Below, piece by piece: positions 1-8,822 of a stretch of DNA of 64,000 bases. The notes under the pieces are model-generated. The model was not told the origin of the DNA. It saw only the letters and a list, made by a program, of their open reading frames with translations, and made no database searches. Where the stretch lies: the NCBI RefSeq assembly GCF_003336805.1, contig NZ_QFWJ01000009.1, forward strand, positions 1-64,000, in the 5' to 3' direction. Within the stretch, counting starts at the first letter, position 1, and each line of letters begins with the position of its first letter. A program made the translations under genes and the position numbers. This DNA is from Marinospirillum perlucidum (GTDB lineage: Bacteria > Pseudomonadota > Gammaproteobacteria > Pseudomonadales > Halomonadaceae).

Positions 1-222
1 ATAATCACCATATTCCGCAGAAAGCACTGAACCATCATCCACCCATTGAAGCAATGAAAGGGTGGCAAGAAAAACGCCCAGAATTATTTCATAAACGGGT
101 TGTTAATCATGCGGGACCCGACACCTAAGAGGTTCGATTAAATCGTTACCAGTATAAAAATAGGCCAAGGCATTACCACTAACTACAACCAGCACACCTG
201 CAAGCAGCATTTTTCTGAACAT
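1..222 (-). pseudogene. Rap1a/Tai-like small secreted protein, in-frame stop, cut by the window edge
   Basis: An ATG at 220-222, preceded by a strong purine-rich ribosome site (GGAGAAGGA), opens a 39-codon frame. It begins with a signal-peptide-like stretch (MFRKMLLAGVLVVVSGNALA) followed by YFYTGNDLIEPLR. TAA at 103-105 ends it, but the same frame stays open for the remaining 34 codons to the window edge and reads QPVYEIILGVFLATL, then LLQWVDDGS. The order signal peptide, GNDL, then a YxxxxxGV segment is what I know from Rap1a/Tai immunity-like periplasmic proteins, so the stop looks like a nonsense mutation in one gene. The family call rests on recall of the pattern. The 3' end is outside the window. 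A sequencing error at the stop, or a genuine 39-residue peptide, are alternatives. Confidence 0.5.
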
Positions 223-618
223 TCCTTCTCCTTTACCTCAATCAAATAAACAACACCAGTCAAGATCCTGCCAATCAAAAAAACAATTGTCAGAAGCCAA
301 GAACCTCACCCAACCGACTGTATTTTATAATTTTTATAGAAAAGACGAGAAAGAACTGGTTGCATAAAGCCTCACAAAAAATGCCAGCCGCTTATCACTC
401 CTCAATCATGGTCGTCTTTTTGGTGTGCAAGGCTCATCAGGAAGAGCCCGCCAGGATGACTACCCGCGCAAACTTGTCTTTGAGCTGATCAAAAGAACCG
501 ATTTATCTTCATCCATAGCGACATCCACTAAAAATGAAAAGTAAATCCATAAAACACTAGGATTGGGCAGCTGTATCCCTGCGTGAAGTGCATGGCGTTT
601 GCTCGAAATAAAAGCTTC
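223..618. other. Intergenic stretch without a gene
   Basis: This roughly 400-base, AT-rich stretch separates the start of the secreted-protein frame from the end of the acetyltransferase gene. Both neighbours are on the minus strand. I see no tRNA, repeat array or convincing reading frame. It presumably holds the promoter of the leftmost gene, but no clean -35/-10 pair stands out. Confidence 0.5.
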
Positions 619-1182
619 TCATTCTAAGCAGTCTTCTTCCCTCACACGGGCTATCCAGTCTTGGCAGGTCATCCGATACACTCGAACAAGCCGATTATGA
701 AACTCTTGAAGAGTGTAGTCTTTAAATCCGGTCTTCTCGGTCACTCTAACTGAAGCCGTGTGCCCTGGTTCGATGATTACCATGACCGAGTCACAATGTT
801 CCTGATCGAAAATATATTTAAGAACACCTTTGACAGCTTCGGTTGCATAGCCTTGATGCCAAAACCTGCGCGCTAGACGATAACCCAAGTTGATTTCTTC
901 AGTATCGCCAAGCAACTCAGGCCCAGCACCACAAAAGCCGACAAAATTGCCGGATTCCTTTTCACACAAGGCCCAGGGCCCTATTCCATGGGAGGCGTAA
1001 CAAGCTAGGCACCAATCAACAAACCTTCGGGTAGCCTCTTCGTTACAAACACCCTGGACAGAGAACTTCATGACCTCGGGATCACTAAGCATTGTAGTGA
1101 GTAGAGGAACGTCTTGGTGGGTTAGCCTTCTTGCAATCAATCTCTCCGTTTCAAACTCTGGCACTGGTCTCTCCCTGAGCAT
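619..1182 (-). CDS. GNAT-family N-acetyltransferase (RimJ/RimL type)
   Basis: The protein has about 187 residues. It shows the usual opening of RimJ/RimL-type acetyltransferases (PEFETERLIARRLTHQDVPL), a central GFCGAGPELLGDTEEINLGY beta segment, and the acetyl-CoA-binding region RFWHQGYATEAVKGVLKYIF followed by a TASVRVTEKTGF helix. The substrate cannot be read from the sequence; relatives acetylate ribosomal-protein N-termini, antibiotics or small amines. I chose the ATG at 1180-1182. A GTG at 1198-1200 would add six residues, and neither start has a strong ribosome site. It stands alone between an intergenic stretch and the gacS terminator, so it may be an accessory gene. Confidence 0.8.
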   Translation of the reverse strand: MLRERPVPEFETERLIARRLTHQDVPLLTTMLSDPEVMKFSVQGVCNEEATRRFVDWCLACYASHGIGPWALCEKESGNFVGFCGAGPELLGDTEEINLGYRLARRFWHQGYATEAVKGVLKYIFDQEHCDSVMVIIEPGHTASVRVTEKTGFKDYTLQEFHNRLVRVYRMTCQDWIARVREEDCLE

Positions 1183-1339
1183 AAGGCCGCGATTCAACAC
1201 AGAAGTGGCGCAACAGCGTCACGTCACAGCCGAAAACAATCCTACCACTAGGCTAGAACTTGGCTGGCTGGTAGTTAGCCGTTGGCCAGAGTTCGTCACT
1301 TTTATAAGCTAATTGTTATGTGCTAAAACCTTCCCAGAC

Positions 1340-1380
1340 AAAACAACACCCGACAGTTTTAATCTGCCGGGTTTTGTTGT
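1340..1380 (-). terminator. Probable terminator of the gacS-side operon
   Basis: The 8-base arms CCCGACAG (1349-1356) and CTGCCGGG (1364-1371) pair with one mismatch around a 7-base loop. Read on the minus strand, the hairpin is followed by a T-rich run (tgttgttttg). It lies just past the gacS stop at 1385, where the terminator of this leftward operon is expected. Confidence 0.55.
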
Positions 1381-1384
1381 GGTG

Positions 1385-4204
1385 TTAAAGCGGTCTTGAG
1401 TGCCAGTCGTTGCGGTAGTCTCTCTCCTGCCAGTCGAGCAGGCGCTCGATTTCGTAAAAGAGTTGTTCCAGGCTGGTAGCGACGAGTTTTTCCTGCCCGG
1501 CTTTAAGCTGGGTTTCCAGGGCTTCGGTGATCTGGGCCAGATCGGGTACGCCGCAGTAGCGGGTGGCACCATGCAGACGATGAACGGCTTCGATCAGTTC
1601 TTCATCGTTGTCGTTTCTCAGAGCGGTTTCCACCGCTTCCTTGCTTTGTTCCAGTGAATCCAGCAGCAGACCCAGGAGCTCATCGGCCAGTTCGGCGCGA
1701 CCGGCGGCCAGATGAATACCCAGCTCACGATCCACGGGGCAGGCTTGCCAGGCTTCTTCCGAGACTTCGGATACGCTGGTGTTAATCAGGTTGGGCTGAG
1801 CCTGACCGCGATCTCCTAGCCAACTGTGTAGCAGTTCGATCAAGAGTTTTTCGTTCAGGGGTTTGATCAGCACATCATTAATCCCCACCTGCATCCAGGC
1901 CTGTTTTTCATCAGAAACGGCATGAGCGGTCAGGGCGATGATCGGCAGGCTACGGTATTCATTGCCCAAAGCACGTATCTGGCGAGTGGCCTCGACTCCA
2001 TTCATGCCGGGCATCTGGATATCCATCAACACCAGGCTGACATTTTCTTCCTGCACGCGGGCGACTGCTTCCTTGCCATCCTTGGCCTGGAGGGTTTCAT
2101 AACCCAGTTGCTGCAAGAGAGTGACCAGTGCCAGCAGGTTGGTGGGCGCATCATCCACGGCCAGTATCTTGGGAATTTCACGGATTTCACCCCGCGACAG
2201 CACCACGGATTGGCTTTCCAGCTTGACCGGATGGTTGTCTTCCAGCAGGGCTTCCAGGGCTTCTTTCAAACGCGGGGATGACAGGGGTTTGAGCAGCAGG
2301 TGATCACTGACCTGATGACGCAGGTGGGCATGGATTTCCGGTTCCGAGGTGTTCAGCAGCAGCAAGACCGGACAAGGGGTTTCCCGCGACCAGTGATCCA
2401 AGGCATCCAGCCAGTCAGTGGCAGTGGCATGCTGGCTTCCCATCCCCAGCAGCAGGGCGCTGAGTTTGCCACTTTCGGGGCTGCTCAGCATTTCTGCCGG
2501 GTGGCTCCAGGAGACAACCCGGGCGCCCCAACTACGTAGCTGATGGCACCAGGCCTGATTGGTCAAACGATGAGCTTCAAGTACCCCGATGGTGCGCCCC
2601 ATCAACCAGGGCAGGGGTTCCGCGGCTTCTTCGAGTATCTCCAGGGGCAGGGTAAACCAGAAGGTTGAGCCCTCGCCCTCTTCACTATCCAGGTCAATCT
2701 GGCCACCCATCTGCTGTACCAGCTGCTTGCAGATCGCCAGCCCCAAGCCGGTGCCGCCAAATTGGCGGGTTTGCGAGGTATCTGCCTGGGAAAAAGCCTG
2801 AAAGAGTTTTTGCCGTTGCTCTTCACTCAGACCTATGCCGGTATCGCTGACCGCAATACGGATGCAGCAGCGGGAAGGTGAGACAGGTTCACCCCCCCCT
2901 TCATCCTCATCATCCAGCATGATGCGCACTACCACTTCACCGGCGTTGGTGAACTTGAGGGCGTTGCTGATGAGATTGCTGAATAGCTGTTTAAGTCGCA
3001 GGGGATCACTTTTCACCAGGCTGGGCACATCATCGTAAACCACACCCAGCAGGTTAAGATCCTTGCGGTGAGCCTGGGGTGCCTGCATGGCCAGGCAGGC
3101 ATCCAGCAGTTCGCGCAGGTTGACCGGCTCTTCTTCCAGCACCATCTTACCGGCTTCGATTTTGGAGAAATCGAGAATATCGCTGATGATGCCGAGCATG
3201 GTTTCCGAGGCATCCCAGATATGGCCGAGGTATTCCTTCTGACGCACGTCCAGGTGGGTGCGGGTGAGCAGGTTGGAAAAACACACGATGCCATGCAGCG
3301 GCGTGCGGATTTCATGACTCATGTTGGCCAGGAATTCGGATTTGATGCGACTGGCCTGAAGGGCATCTTTGCGCGCCATATCCAGTTCGATGTTCTTGGC
3401 TTCGATAACATCCAGACTGCGCGAGGCATCCTCGCGGACTTCATCAATGGATTGCAGCAACTGGTCTTCACGCTGGGTCACCTGGGTGAGCATTTCTTCC
3501 AGGTTTTCCCCGAAGCTTTGCAGTTCGCGGATATTGGTTTGCGTCAGGGGACCGGGCACCTCCCCCTGGCTGATGGCCTTCAGGGTTGCTTCGGCACTGC
3601 GCAGCCGCTGGGTCAGGCTGCGGGTAATAAACTGCACCAGCAAAAGACTGACGGTAAAGAAAACCAGCAGGAGAACACCACTGATCAAAAACAGCCGGTA
3701 CTGGTGCAACAAGCCGGGGGTGAGGGTGAATTCCAACTCGGCCCAGCCCAGCAAACGCGGCTGTTCACCGGATCTTAACCGGGCGATATCGCGATTGCCC
3801 TGAAACTCGTAGAGCGGCTGGATAAAGCGCAGGGATTCATCCTCACGCGCGACCTGCGGTTGCAGCGACCAGCGCAGATCGGGGTTTTGATTCAGCGGGT
3901 GCATGCTGGGGCCAGCGTGGAGCAGGCTGGTTCGATCCTGGTCGTAAACAGAAAAAGCGCGGACATCCGGGGCTTCCAGCAGACGTTCGGAGAGATTACG
4001 CAAGAGCGCCAGGCGTTCTTCGTCTTCCAGTTGGATAGCCAGGGTCGGGGCCAGATTACCCAGGATCACCCGCCCTCGCTCAGTGAGTTGGTGTTCCAGG
4101 TTGGTGAAGTAGTTTTGCAGCAGCCAGCCACCGCCGAGGATCACTAGCAACCAGGCGGGCAGAAAACAACCCAGGAGTATCCAGTTTCTAAGAGACAGCT
4201 TCAT
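1385..4204 (-). CDS. gacS: Hybrid sensor histidine kinase GacS/BarA
   Basis: This 939-residue inner-membrane kinase is the sensor of the Gac/Rsm pathway, which signals to GacA/UvrY and small RNAs. The order of parts matches GacS/BarA. There is a membrane helix near 11-29, a periplasmic sensor, a second helix near 171-192, a HAMP segment, then HisKA with H297 in FLANMSHEIRTPLHG. The HATPase domain follows (NLISNALKFTN, GTGLGLAICKQL), then a degenerate receiver-like segment (about 535-655), a true receiver with D728 in VLMDIQMPGMNG, and a C-terminal HPt domain with H878 in HRLHGATRYCG. It is the last gene of a leftward run and overlaps mazG by 17 bases. Pseudomonas gacS sits next to the same cysM-relA-mazG genes, which supports the name. 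Confidence 0.93.
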   Translation of the reverse strand: MKLSLRNWILLGCFLPAWLLVILGGGWLLQNYFTNLEHQLTERGRVILGNLAPTLAIQLEDEERLALLRNLSERLLEAPDVRAFSVYDQDRTSLLHAGPSMHPLNQNPDLRWSLQPQVAREDESLRFIQPLYEFQGNRDIARLRSGEQPRLLGWAELEFTLTPGLLHQYRLFLISGVLLLVFFTVSLLLVQFITRSLTQRLRSAEATLKAISQGEVPGPLTQTNIRELQSFGENLEEMLTQVTQREDQLLQSIDEVREDASRSLDVIEAKNIELDMARKDALQASRIKSEFLANMSHEIRTPLHGIVCFSNLLTRTHLDVRQKEYLGHIWDASETMLGIISDILDFSKIEAGKMVLEEEPVNLRELLDACLAMQAPQAHRKDLNLLGVVYDDVPSLVKSDPLRLKQLFSNLISNALKFTNAGEVVVRIMLDDEDEGGGEPVSPSRCCIRIAVSDTGIGLSEEQRQKLFQAFSQADTSQTRQFGGTGLGLAICKQLVQQMGGQIDLDSEEGEGSTFWFTLPLEILEEAAEPLPWLMGRTIGVLEAHRLTNQAWCHQLRSWGARVVSWSHPAEMLSSPESGKLSALLLGMGSQHATATDWLDALDHWSRETPCPVLLLLNTSEPEIHAHLRHQVSDHLLLKPLSSPRLKEALEALLEDNHPVKLESQSVVLSRGEIREIPKILAVDDAPTNLLALVTLLQQLGYETLQAKDGKEAVARVQEENVSLVLMDIQMPGMNGVEATRQIRALGNEYRSLPIIALTAHAVSDEKQAWMQVGINDVLIKPLNEKLLIELLHSWLGDRGQAQPNLINTSVSEVSEEAWQACPVDRELGIHLAAGRAELADELLGLLLDSLEQSKEAVETALRNDNDEELIEAVHRLHGATRYCGVPDLAQITEALETQLKAGQEKLVATSLEQLFYEIERLLDWQERDYRNDWHSRPL

Positions 4205-5048
4205 CCGGGCCTTCCTTGCGTTTGGCTTCCTGCCAGTAGCCTTCCAGGGTATCCAGCGGCAGGCGCAGTTGCGGATCTTCCTGGCGTTCCTGAGTCAGCG
4301 GGGTTCCGGCCTGCTGACAGCAGTTTTCCACATAGCGAAAACGGCTTTCAAATTTGCGATTGGTTTTACGGATAGCCGCTTCCGGGTCCACCTTGAGGTG
4401 ACGCGCCAGATTGACGGTGGCAAACAGCAGATCCCCCACTTCACCGGCCACGGCCTCTTGATCGCCCTGGGCCAGGGCCTCACGGATTTCCGCCAGTTCT
4501 TCTTCCAGCTTGTCCAGCACGCGTGGCGCTTCATCCCAGTCAAAACCGACACGGGCAGCTCGCTTTTGCAGTTTGAGCGCGCGGGTGGCAGCAGGCAGGT
4601 TGGCGGGGATGCCATCCAGTGCAGAAGTGGCAGCCTGTTTTTGCTGGCGTTCTTCAGCCTTGAGTGCCTCCCAGGTGGATTTGACCTCGGCTTCGGAGGA
4701 GGCCTGATCACCGGGGCGGCTGTCCAGATGCCCTTCGGGAAAAACATGCGGATGACGGTGGATCAGCTTGTGAGTCAGGGCGTCGATGATGGCATTGAAA
4801 TCAAAGCGGCCTTCTTCTTCACCAAAGCGGGCGTAGTAGACCACCTGGAAGAGCAGGTCGCCCAACTCCTCCTTGAGGTGATCCAGATCGCCGCGTTCGA
4901 TGCAGTCGGCCACCTCATAGGCTTCTTCCAGCGTATGGGGAACAATGCTTTCCCAGGTTTGCTTGCGATCCCAGGGGCACCCGTCTTCGGGGTCCCTGAG
5001 TCGAGCCATCAAAGTCAGTAAATCCTGCAGACCATAATGCCTAGTCAC
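4188..5048 (-). CDS. mazG: Nucleoside triphosphate pyrophosphohydrolase MazG
   Basis: MazG hydrolyses NTPs and dNTPs to monophosphate and PPi and is tied to control of (p)ppGpp levels and removal of damaged nucleotides. The 286-residue protein has the two tandem MazG domains of the E. coli type. The N-terminal one shows WDRKQTWESIVPHTLEEAYE and KEELGDLLFQVVYYARF; the C-terminal one shows EEELAEIREAL and EVGDLLFATVNLARHL, with the acidic metal-binding residues present. The start is GTG (5046-5048), preceded by AAGGAG eight bases upstream. It lies 18 bases downstream of relA, probably in the same transcript, and its end overlaps gacS. Confidence 0.95.
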   Translation of the reverse strand: MTRHYGLQDLLTLMARLRDPEDGCPWDRKQTWESIVPHTLEEAYEVADCIERGDLDHLKEELGDLLFQVVYYARFGEEEGRFDFNAIIDALTHKLIHRHPHVFPEGHLDSRPGDQASSEAEVKSTWEALKAEERQQKQAATSALDGIPANLPAATRALKLQKRAARVGFDWDEAPRVLDKLEEELAEIREALAQGDQEAVAGEVGDLLFATVNLARHLKVDPEAAIRKTNRKFESRFRYVENCCQQAGTPLTQERQEDPQLRLPLDTLEGYWQEAKRKEGPDEAVS

Positions 5049-5066
5049 CGGGGCGACTCCTTCTTG

Positions 5067-7325
5067 CTAATTTTTGGCTTTTTCCCGAAAACGCTGAACA
5101 TCCACGACATTGGGCAGTTGATTCAGGCGATTGAGCACCTGCCCCAGGGCTTCCAGGCCACCAACTTCCAGAGTAATCAGAATGTTGGCCAGGTTTTCCT
5201 TTTTATCGGTCAGGGTGTTTACGGAAAGCACATTCACTTTTTCATTGGCCAGGACCAGGGTGATATCGCGCAGCAGGCCGGTGCGATCCCAGGCCTTGAT
5301 ACGAATATCCACCGGGTACATCTGGGTTTTCTTGTGACCCCATTCGACATTGACCAGACGATTGGGATCTTCGGCACGCAATTGGTTGACGTTGCTACAA
5401 TCCTGGCGATGGATGGTCACCCCGCGACCGATGGTAATGTAACCGATAATCTCGTCACCGGGCAGCGGCTGACAACATTTGGCCATCTGGGTCATGAGGT
5501 TGCCCACACCCAGAATGGTGATGTCATCCTGGTTGCCTTCCTTGCGGCTGCCGGGACGAGTCAGCAGGCGATCCAGCTGATCCAGGTCTTCGGTTTCCCC
5601 GAACAGATGCTGGGCCATGGACAGCACCTGCCCCGGACGCAGATCCCCGGCCCCCAGGGCAGCAAAGAGGTCATCCTCGGTATGCAGGTTCAGGGCACGG
5701 GCCAGGGCATCCAGATCCAGGCCTTCCAGACCCAGACGTTTGAATTCCTTCTCGATCAGCTGGCGGCCTTCGTCGACGTTCTTGTCTCTATCCTGCAGCT
5801 TGAACCACTGCTGGATCTTGGCCCGACAGCGTGAGGTTTTAACATAACCCAGCGAAGGATTGAGCCAGTCGCGGCTGGGGCCGCCTTCACCGGCTGAGGT
5901 GAGGATTTCCACCTGTTCGCCGGTTTTCAGGGCATAGTTCAGGGGCACGATGCGGCCATTGACCTTGGCTCCCCGGCAGCGGTGGCCGATTTCGGTATGC
6001 ACTCGGTAGGCAAAATCGATGGGCGTGGCATCCTGCGGCAGGTCGATAACGTGACCATCGGGGGTAAAAACGTAAATCCGGTCAGGGGCGACATCATTTT
6101 GCAATTCTTCTTTAAGACCGGCGGCATCGCCAACTTCTTCATGCCATTCCAGAACCTGGCGCAACCAGGCAATTTTTTCTTCGTAGGCATTGCTCTTGCC
6201 ACCGGCATCCGTGCCCTTGTAACGCCAGTGGGCACAAACGCCCAGCTCGGCTTCGTCATGCATGGCGTAGGTACGGATTTGCACTTCCAGCACCTTGCCT
6301 TCCGGCCCGATCACGGCCGTGTGCAGGGAGCGGTAGCCGTTTTCCTTGGGGGTGGCGATATAGTCATCAAACTCGTTGGGGATATGCCGGAACATGGAGT
6401 GAACGATCCCCAGCACGGCATAGCAATCGCGCACTTCAGGCACCAGCACCCGTACGGCACGAACATCGTAAACCTGGGAGAAATCGATCTTCTTGCGCTT
6501 CATTTTGCGCCAGATCGAGTAGATATGCTTGGCCCGGCCTTGCAGATCCACTCCGGAAATACCCTGGGCCTCCACGGCATCCTGCAGCTGCTGGATAACC
6601 ATCTGAATATAACCGTCACGATCCAGGCGTTTTTCCGCCAGCAGGCGCGCGATGTACTTGTAGCTGTCTTCTTCCAGATAACGGAAGGAAAGGTCTTCCA
6701 GCTCCCATTTGATATGCCCGATCCCCAGGCGATGAGCCAGGGGCGCATAGATTTCAAAAACCTCGCGAGCCACTCTCAGGCGTTTATCACGCGGTGCGGT
6801 CTTGACCTGACGCAGGGCACAGGTCCGCTCGGAGAGCTTGATCAGGGCCACGCGCACATCATCCACCACAGCAACCAGCATTTTGCGTAGCTGTTCCAAC
6901 TGGTTTTGCTTCTGCCCGAAGGCCGGAGCACTGCTGGTTTGTATCTGACTGATGGCCGCCATCTGCTGGACCCCGGCAATCAGGGTGGCGACGGTCTTGC
7001 CAAACTGTTTTTCGATGCTGGGCAGACCAATCAATTCTTCACGAACACCACGATAAAGCAGCGCGGCGATCAGGGTGTCGTCATCCATGCGCAGCTCACC
7101 GAGAATATCGGCCATTTCCAGGCCGGTGCGGTAGCTGCTGGCTCCTTCATACCATTGGCGACCCTCTTCTTCAGCCTGCTTTTCCAACTGAGCGGCCAAT
7201 TCACAGGCCTGACGCACCCGCTCGGGGTTGCTCAGCTGCACATCGGCCTGGAGGTGGCAAAGCCAGAGATCCAGATCAACGCTGCCGTCCTGTTTAAGAG
7301 GTTGGTCATCTCTTACTTTTACCAT
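5067..7325 (-). CDS. relA: (p)ppGpp synthetase RelA
   Basis: RelA senses uncharged tRNA on stalled ribosomes and makes (p)ppGpp. The 752-residue protein has the RelA/SpoT layout: a pseudo-hydrolase domain in which the HD pair is lost (AALLYRGVREELIG), then a synthetase domain, a TGS domain (DRIYVFTPDGHVIDLPQDAT), a Cys-containing linker (MAKCCQPLPGD) and a C-terminal ACT domain (DRTGLLRDITLVLANEKVNV). Residues 318-321 read EFDD, the EXDD form typical of synthetase-only RelA rather than the RXKD of SpoT. It sits between cysM and mazG as in Pseudomonas, except that the 23S rRNA methyltransferase gene rlmD usually found between cysM and relA is absent. Confidence 0.95.
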   Translation of the reverse strand: MVKVRDDQPLKQDGSVDLDLWLCHLQADVQLSNPERVRQACELAAQLEKQAEEEGRQWYEGASSYRTGLEMADILGELRMDDDTLIAALLYRGVREELIGLPSIEKQFGKTVATLIAGVQQMAAISQIQTSSAPAFGQKQNQLEQLRKMLVAVVDDVRVALIKLSERTCALRQVKTAPRDKRLRVAREVFEIYAPLAHRLGIGHIKWELEDLSFRYLEEDSYKYIARLLAEKRLDRDGYIQMVIQQLQDAVEAQGISGVDLQGRAKHIYSIWRKMKRKKIDFSQVYDVRAVRVLVPEVRDCYAVLGIVHSMFRHIPNEFDDYIATPKENGYRSLHTAVIGPEGKVLEVQIRTYAMHDEAELGVCAHWRYKGTDAGGKSNAYEEKIAWLRQVLEWHEEVGDAAGLKEELQNDVAPDRIYVFTPDGHVIDLPQDATPIDFAYRVHTEIGHRCRGAKVNGRIVPLNYALKTGEQVEILTSAGEGGPSRDWLNPSLGYVKTSRCRAKIQQWFKLQDRDKNVDEGRQLIEKEFKRLGLEGLDLDALARALNLHTEDDLFAALGAGDLRPGQVLSMAQHLFGETEDLDQLDRLLTRPGSRKEGNQDDITILGVGNLMTQMAKCCQPLPGDEIIGYITIGRGVTIHRQDCSNVNQLRAEDPNRLVNVEWGHKKTQMYPVDIRIKAWDRTGLLRDITLVLANEKVNVLSVNTLTDKKENLANILITLEVGGLEALGQVLNRLNQLPNVVDVQRFREKAKN

Positions 7326-7407
7326 GGTGTTTCTCGTTCAGCTGTGGATTTCGGGAAATCTGTTGTTGTTTTTGTCAGCCCCGAAAGGCTTCGGTCAGCT
7401 GACAAGC

Positions 7408-8322
7408 TCAGGGAGCCTGGTCGTTAAAGACTCCGGTGGAGAGATAGCGATCTCCACGGTCGCAGATGATGGCAACTATTACGGCATTTTCAAGTTCCTC
7501 GGCCAGTCGCAGGGCACCGGCCAGGGCGCCACCGGAGGAAACCCCGGCCAGGATACCTTCTTCCCGGGCCAGACGACGCATCTGCTGCTCTGCTTCCTCC
7601 TGGGCGATATCAATTACCTGATCCACGCCGGAGGGATCAAAAATACTGGGCAGATAAGCGGCTGGCCAACGCCGGATACCAGGGATGCTGGCCCCTTCAC
7701 TGGGTTGTAGACCAATGATCTGGATGTCCGGGTTTTGCTCCTTTAAGTAACGCCCTGTCCCCATAATGGTGCCTGTTGTTCCCATGGAACTGACAAAATG
7801 GGTAATGCGCCCTTGGGTTTGCTGCCAGATTTCCGGTCCGGTGGTGCGATAGTGGGCCAGGGGGTTGTCGCCATTGGCAAACTGGTTCAATACCCGGCCC
7901 CGACCTTCGGCTTCCAACTGATCGGCCAGATCCCGCGCGCCTTCCATACTGGCTTCCTTGGACACCAACAGGAGTTCGGCACCATAGGCACGCATGGCAT
8001 CCTTGCGCTCTTCCGAGGCATTTTCCGGCATGATCAGGATCATCTTGTATCCCATCACCGCGGCGGCCATTGCAAGAGCTATGCCGGTATTGCCAGAGGT
8101 GGCTTCAATCAGGGTATCACCGGGTTGAATAAGGCCCTTGTTTTCGGCCTCTTGAATCATGGAGAGGGCCGGGCGGTCCTTGACTGATCCTGCAGGGTTA
8201 TTGCCTTCCAATTTGGCCAGAATGGTGTTGTTGCGGCCAGCGCTGATGCGCTGCAGACGTACCAGGGGGGTGTTGCCAACCAGATCCGCCAGGGTTGGCC
8301 ATTCAGGAAGACGCTTGGTCAT
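7408..8322 (-). CDS. cysM: Cysteine synthase B
   Basis: This PLP enzyme makes cysteine from O-acetylserine and sulfide or thiosulfate. The 304-residue protein shows the PLP-lysine motif NPAGSVKDRPAL, the substrate loop EATSGNTGIALAMAA, the phosphate-binding SSMGTTGTIMGTGRYL and the C-terminal GVSSGGALAGAL. It is shorter than CysK and has the EGNNPAGSVKDR form typical of CysM. It lies upstream of relA with an 82-base gap and downstream of the YaaR-like gene with 33 bases, so it probably belongs to the same leftward run. Confidence 0.93.
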   Translation of the reverse strand: MTKRLPEWPTLADLVGNTPLVRLQRISAGRNNTILAKLEGNNPAGSVKDRPALSMIQEAENKGLIQPGDTLIEATSGNTGIALAMAAAVMGYKMILIMPENASEERKDAMRAYGAELLLVSKEASMEGARDLADQLEAEGRGRVLNQFANGDNPLAHYRTTGPEIWQQTQGRITHFVSSMGTTGTIMGTGRYLKEQNPDIQIIGLQPSEGASIPGIRRWPAAYLPSIFDPSGVDQVIDIAQEEAEQQMRRLAREEGILAGVSSGGALAGALRLAEELENAVIVAIICDRGDRYLSTGVFNDQAP

Positions 8323-8355
8323 ATCGGGCTATTCACTCCAGCTAATACAGATAGG

Positions 8356-8820
8356 TCAGGACAAGAGGTCGACGACCAGACCCTTGATATTAAAAAGTCG
8401 ACGGGTAATGGCAACCCTGTCCTTTTGTTCATTCATCACCAGATGCAGCAGTTCTTCGGCCTCGCGATCGATCTGGCGAATCACCTGGTGGCGATCGGCC
8501 GGATGCCAGCCGGGACCGACACTGTCCACCTTGAAGCTGCCCTTGATCACCTTGCCGACCAGATTGGACAGGAGCGAACGAAAGACTTCCAGGTTACCCA
8601 CGGTGGGATTGCGTTCCAGCTCTTCACCAGCCTGGCCCAGCAGTTCCTGGAGTTGATCCAGTTCTTTTTTTAGCTCGGCCCGTCCTCCGACGGATACCTG
8701 TTGCATCAACTGGTCATTGAAACTGGTTTTACTCTTCTCCGCCTTGGCAGAACGTCCGGCAGGACGCCCCTTCTGACCATCGGAACGCAGATTTTTCCAC
8801 AGGGTATTGACCGGCAGCAT
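8356..8820 (-). CDS. YaaR/DUF327-family protein
   Basis: The 154-residue soluble protein has a basic, Ser/Lys-rich N-terminus (about 1-35) followed by a helical domain. The helical part resembles YaaR (DUF327): a long helix RAELKKELDQLQELLGQAGE, the segment NLEVFRSLLSNLVGKVIKGS, and the ending DREAEELLHLVMNEQKDRV then IKGLVVDLLS. The function of YaaR is not known to me. The family is best known from Firmicutes and spirochaetes, so its presence here is unusual. It starts two bases after the end of the DUF2489 gene and precedes cysM and relA, implying co-expression. Assignment is by pattern recall of the domain. Confidence 0.6.
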   Translation of the reverse strand: MLPVNTLWKNLRSDGQKGRPAGRSAKAEKSKTSFNDQLMQQVSVGGRAELKKELDQLQELLGQAGEELERNPTVGNLEVFRSLLSNLVGKVIKGSFKVDSVGPGWHPADRHQVIRQIDREAEELLHLVMNEQKDRVAITRRLFNIKGLVVDLLS

Positions 8821-8822
8821 GA

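Noticed and set aside
1200-1320. Possible integron attC site upstream of the acetyltransferase gene
   Set aside because: The region has short inverted pieces and GNAT genes are common cassettes, but the consensus GTTRRRY/RYYYAAC pair is absent and no integrase is present.
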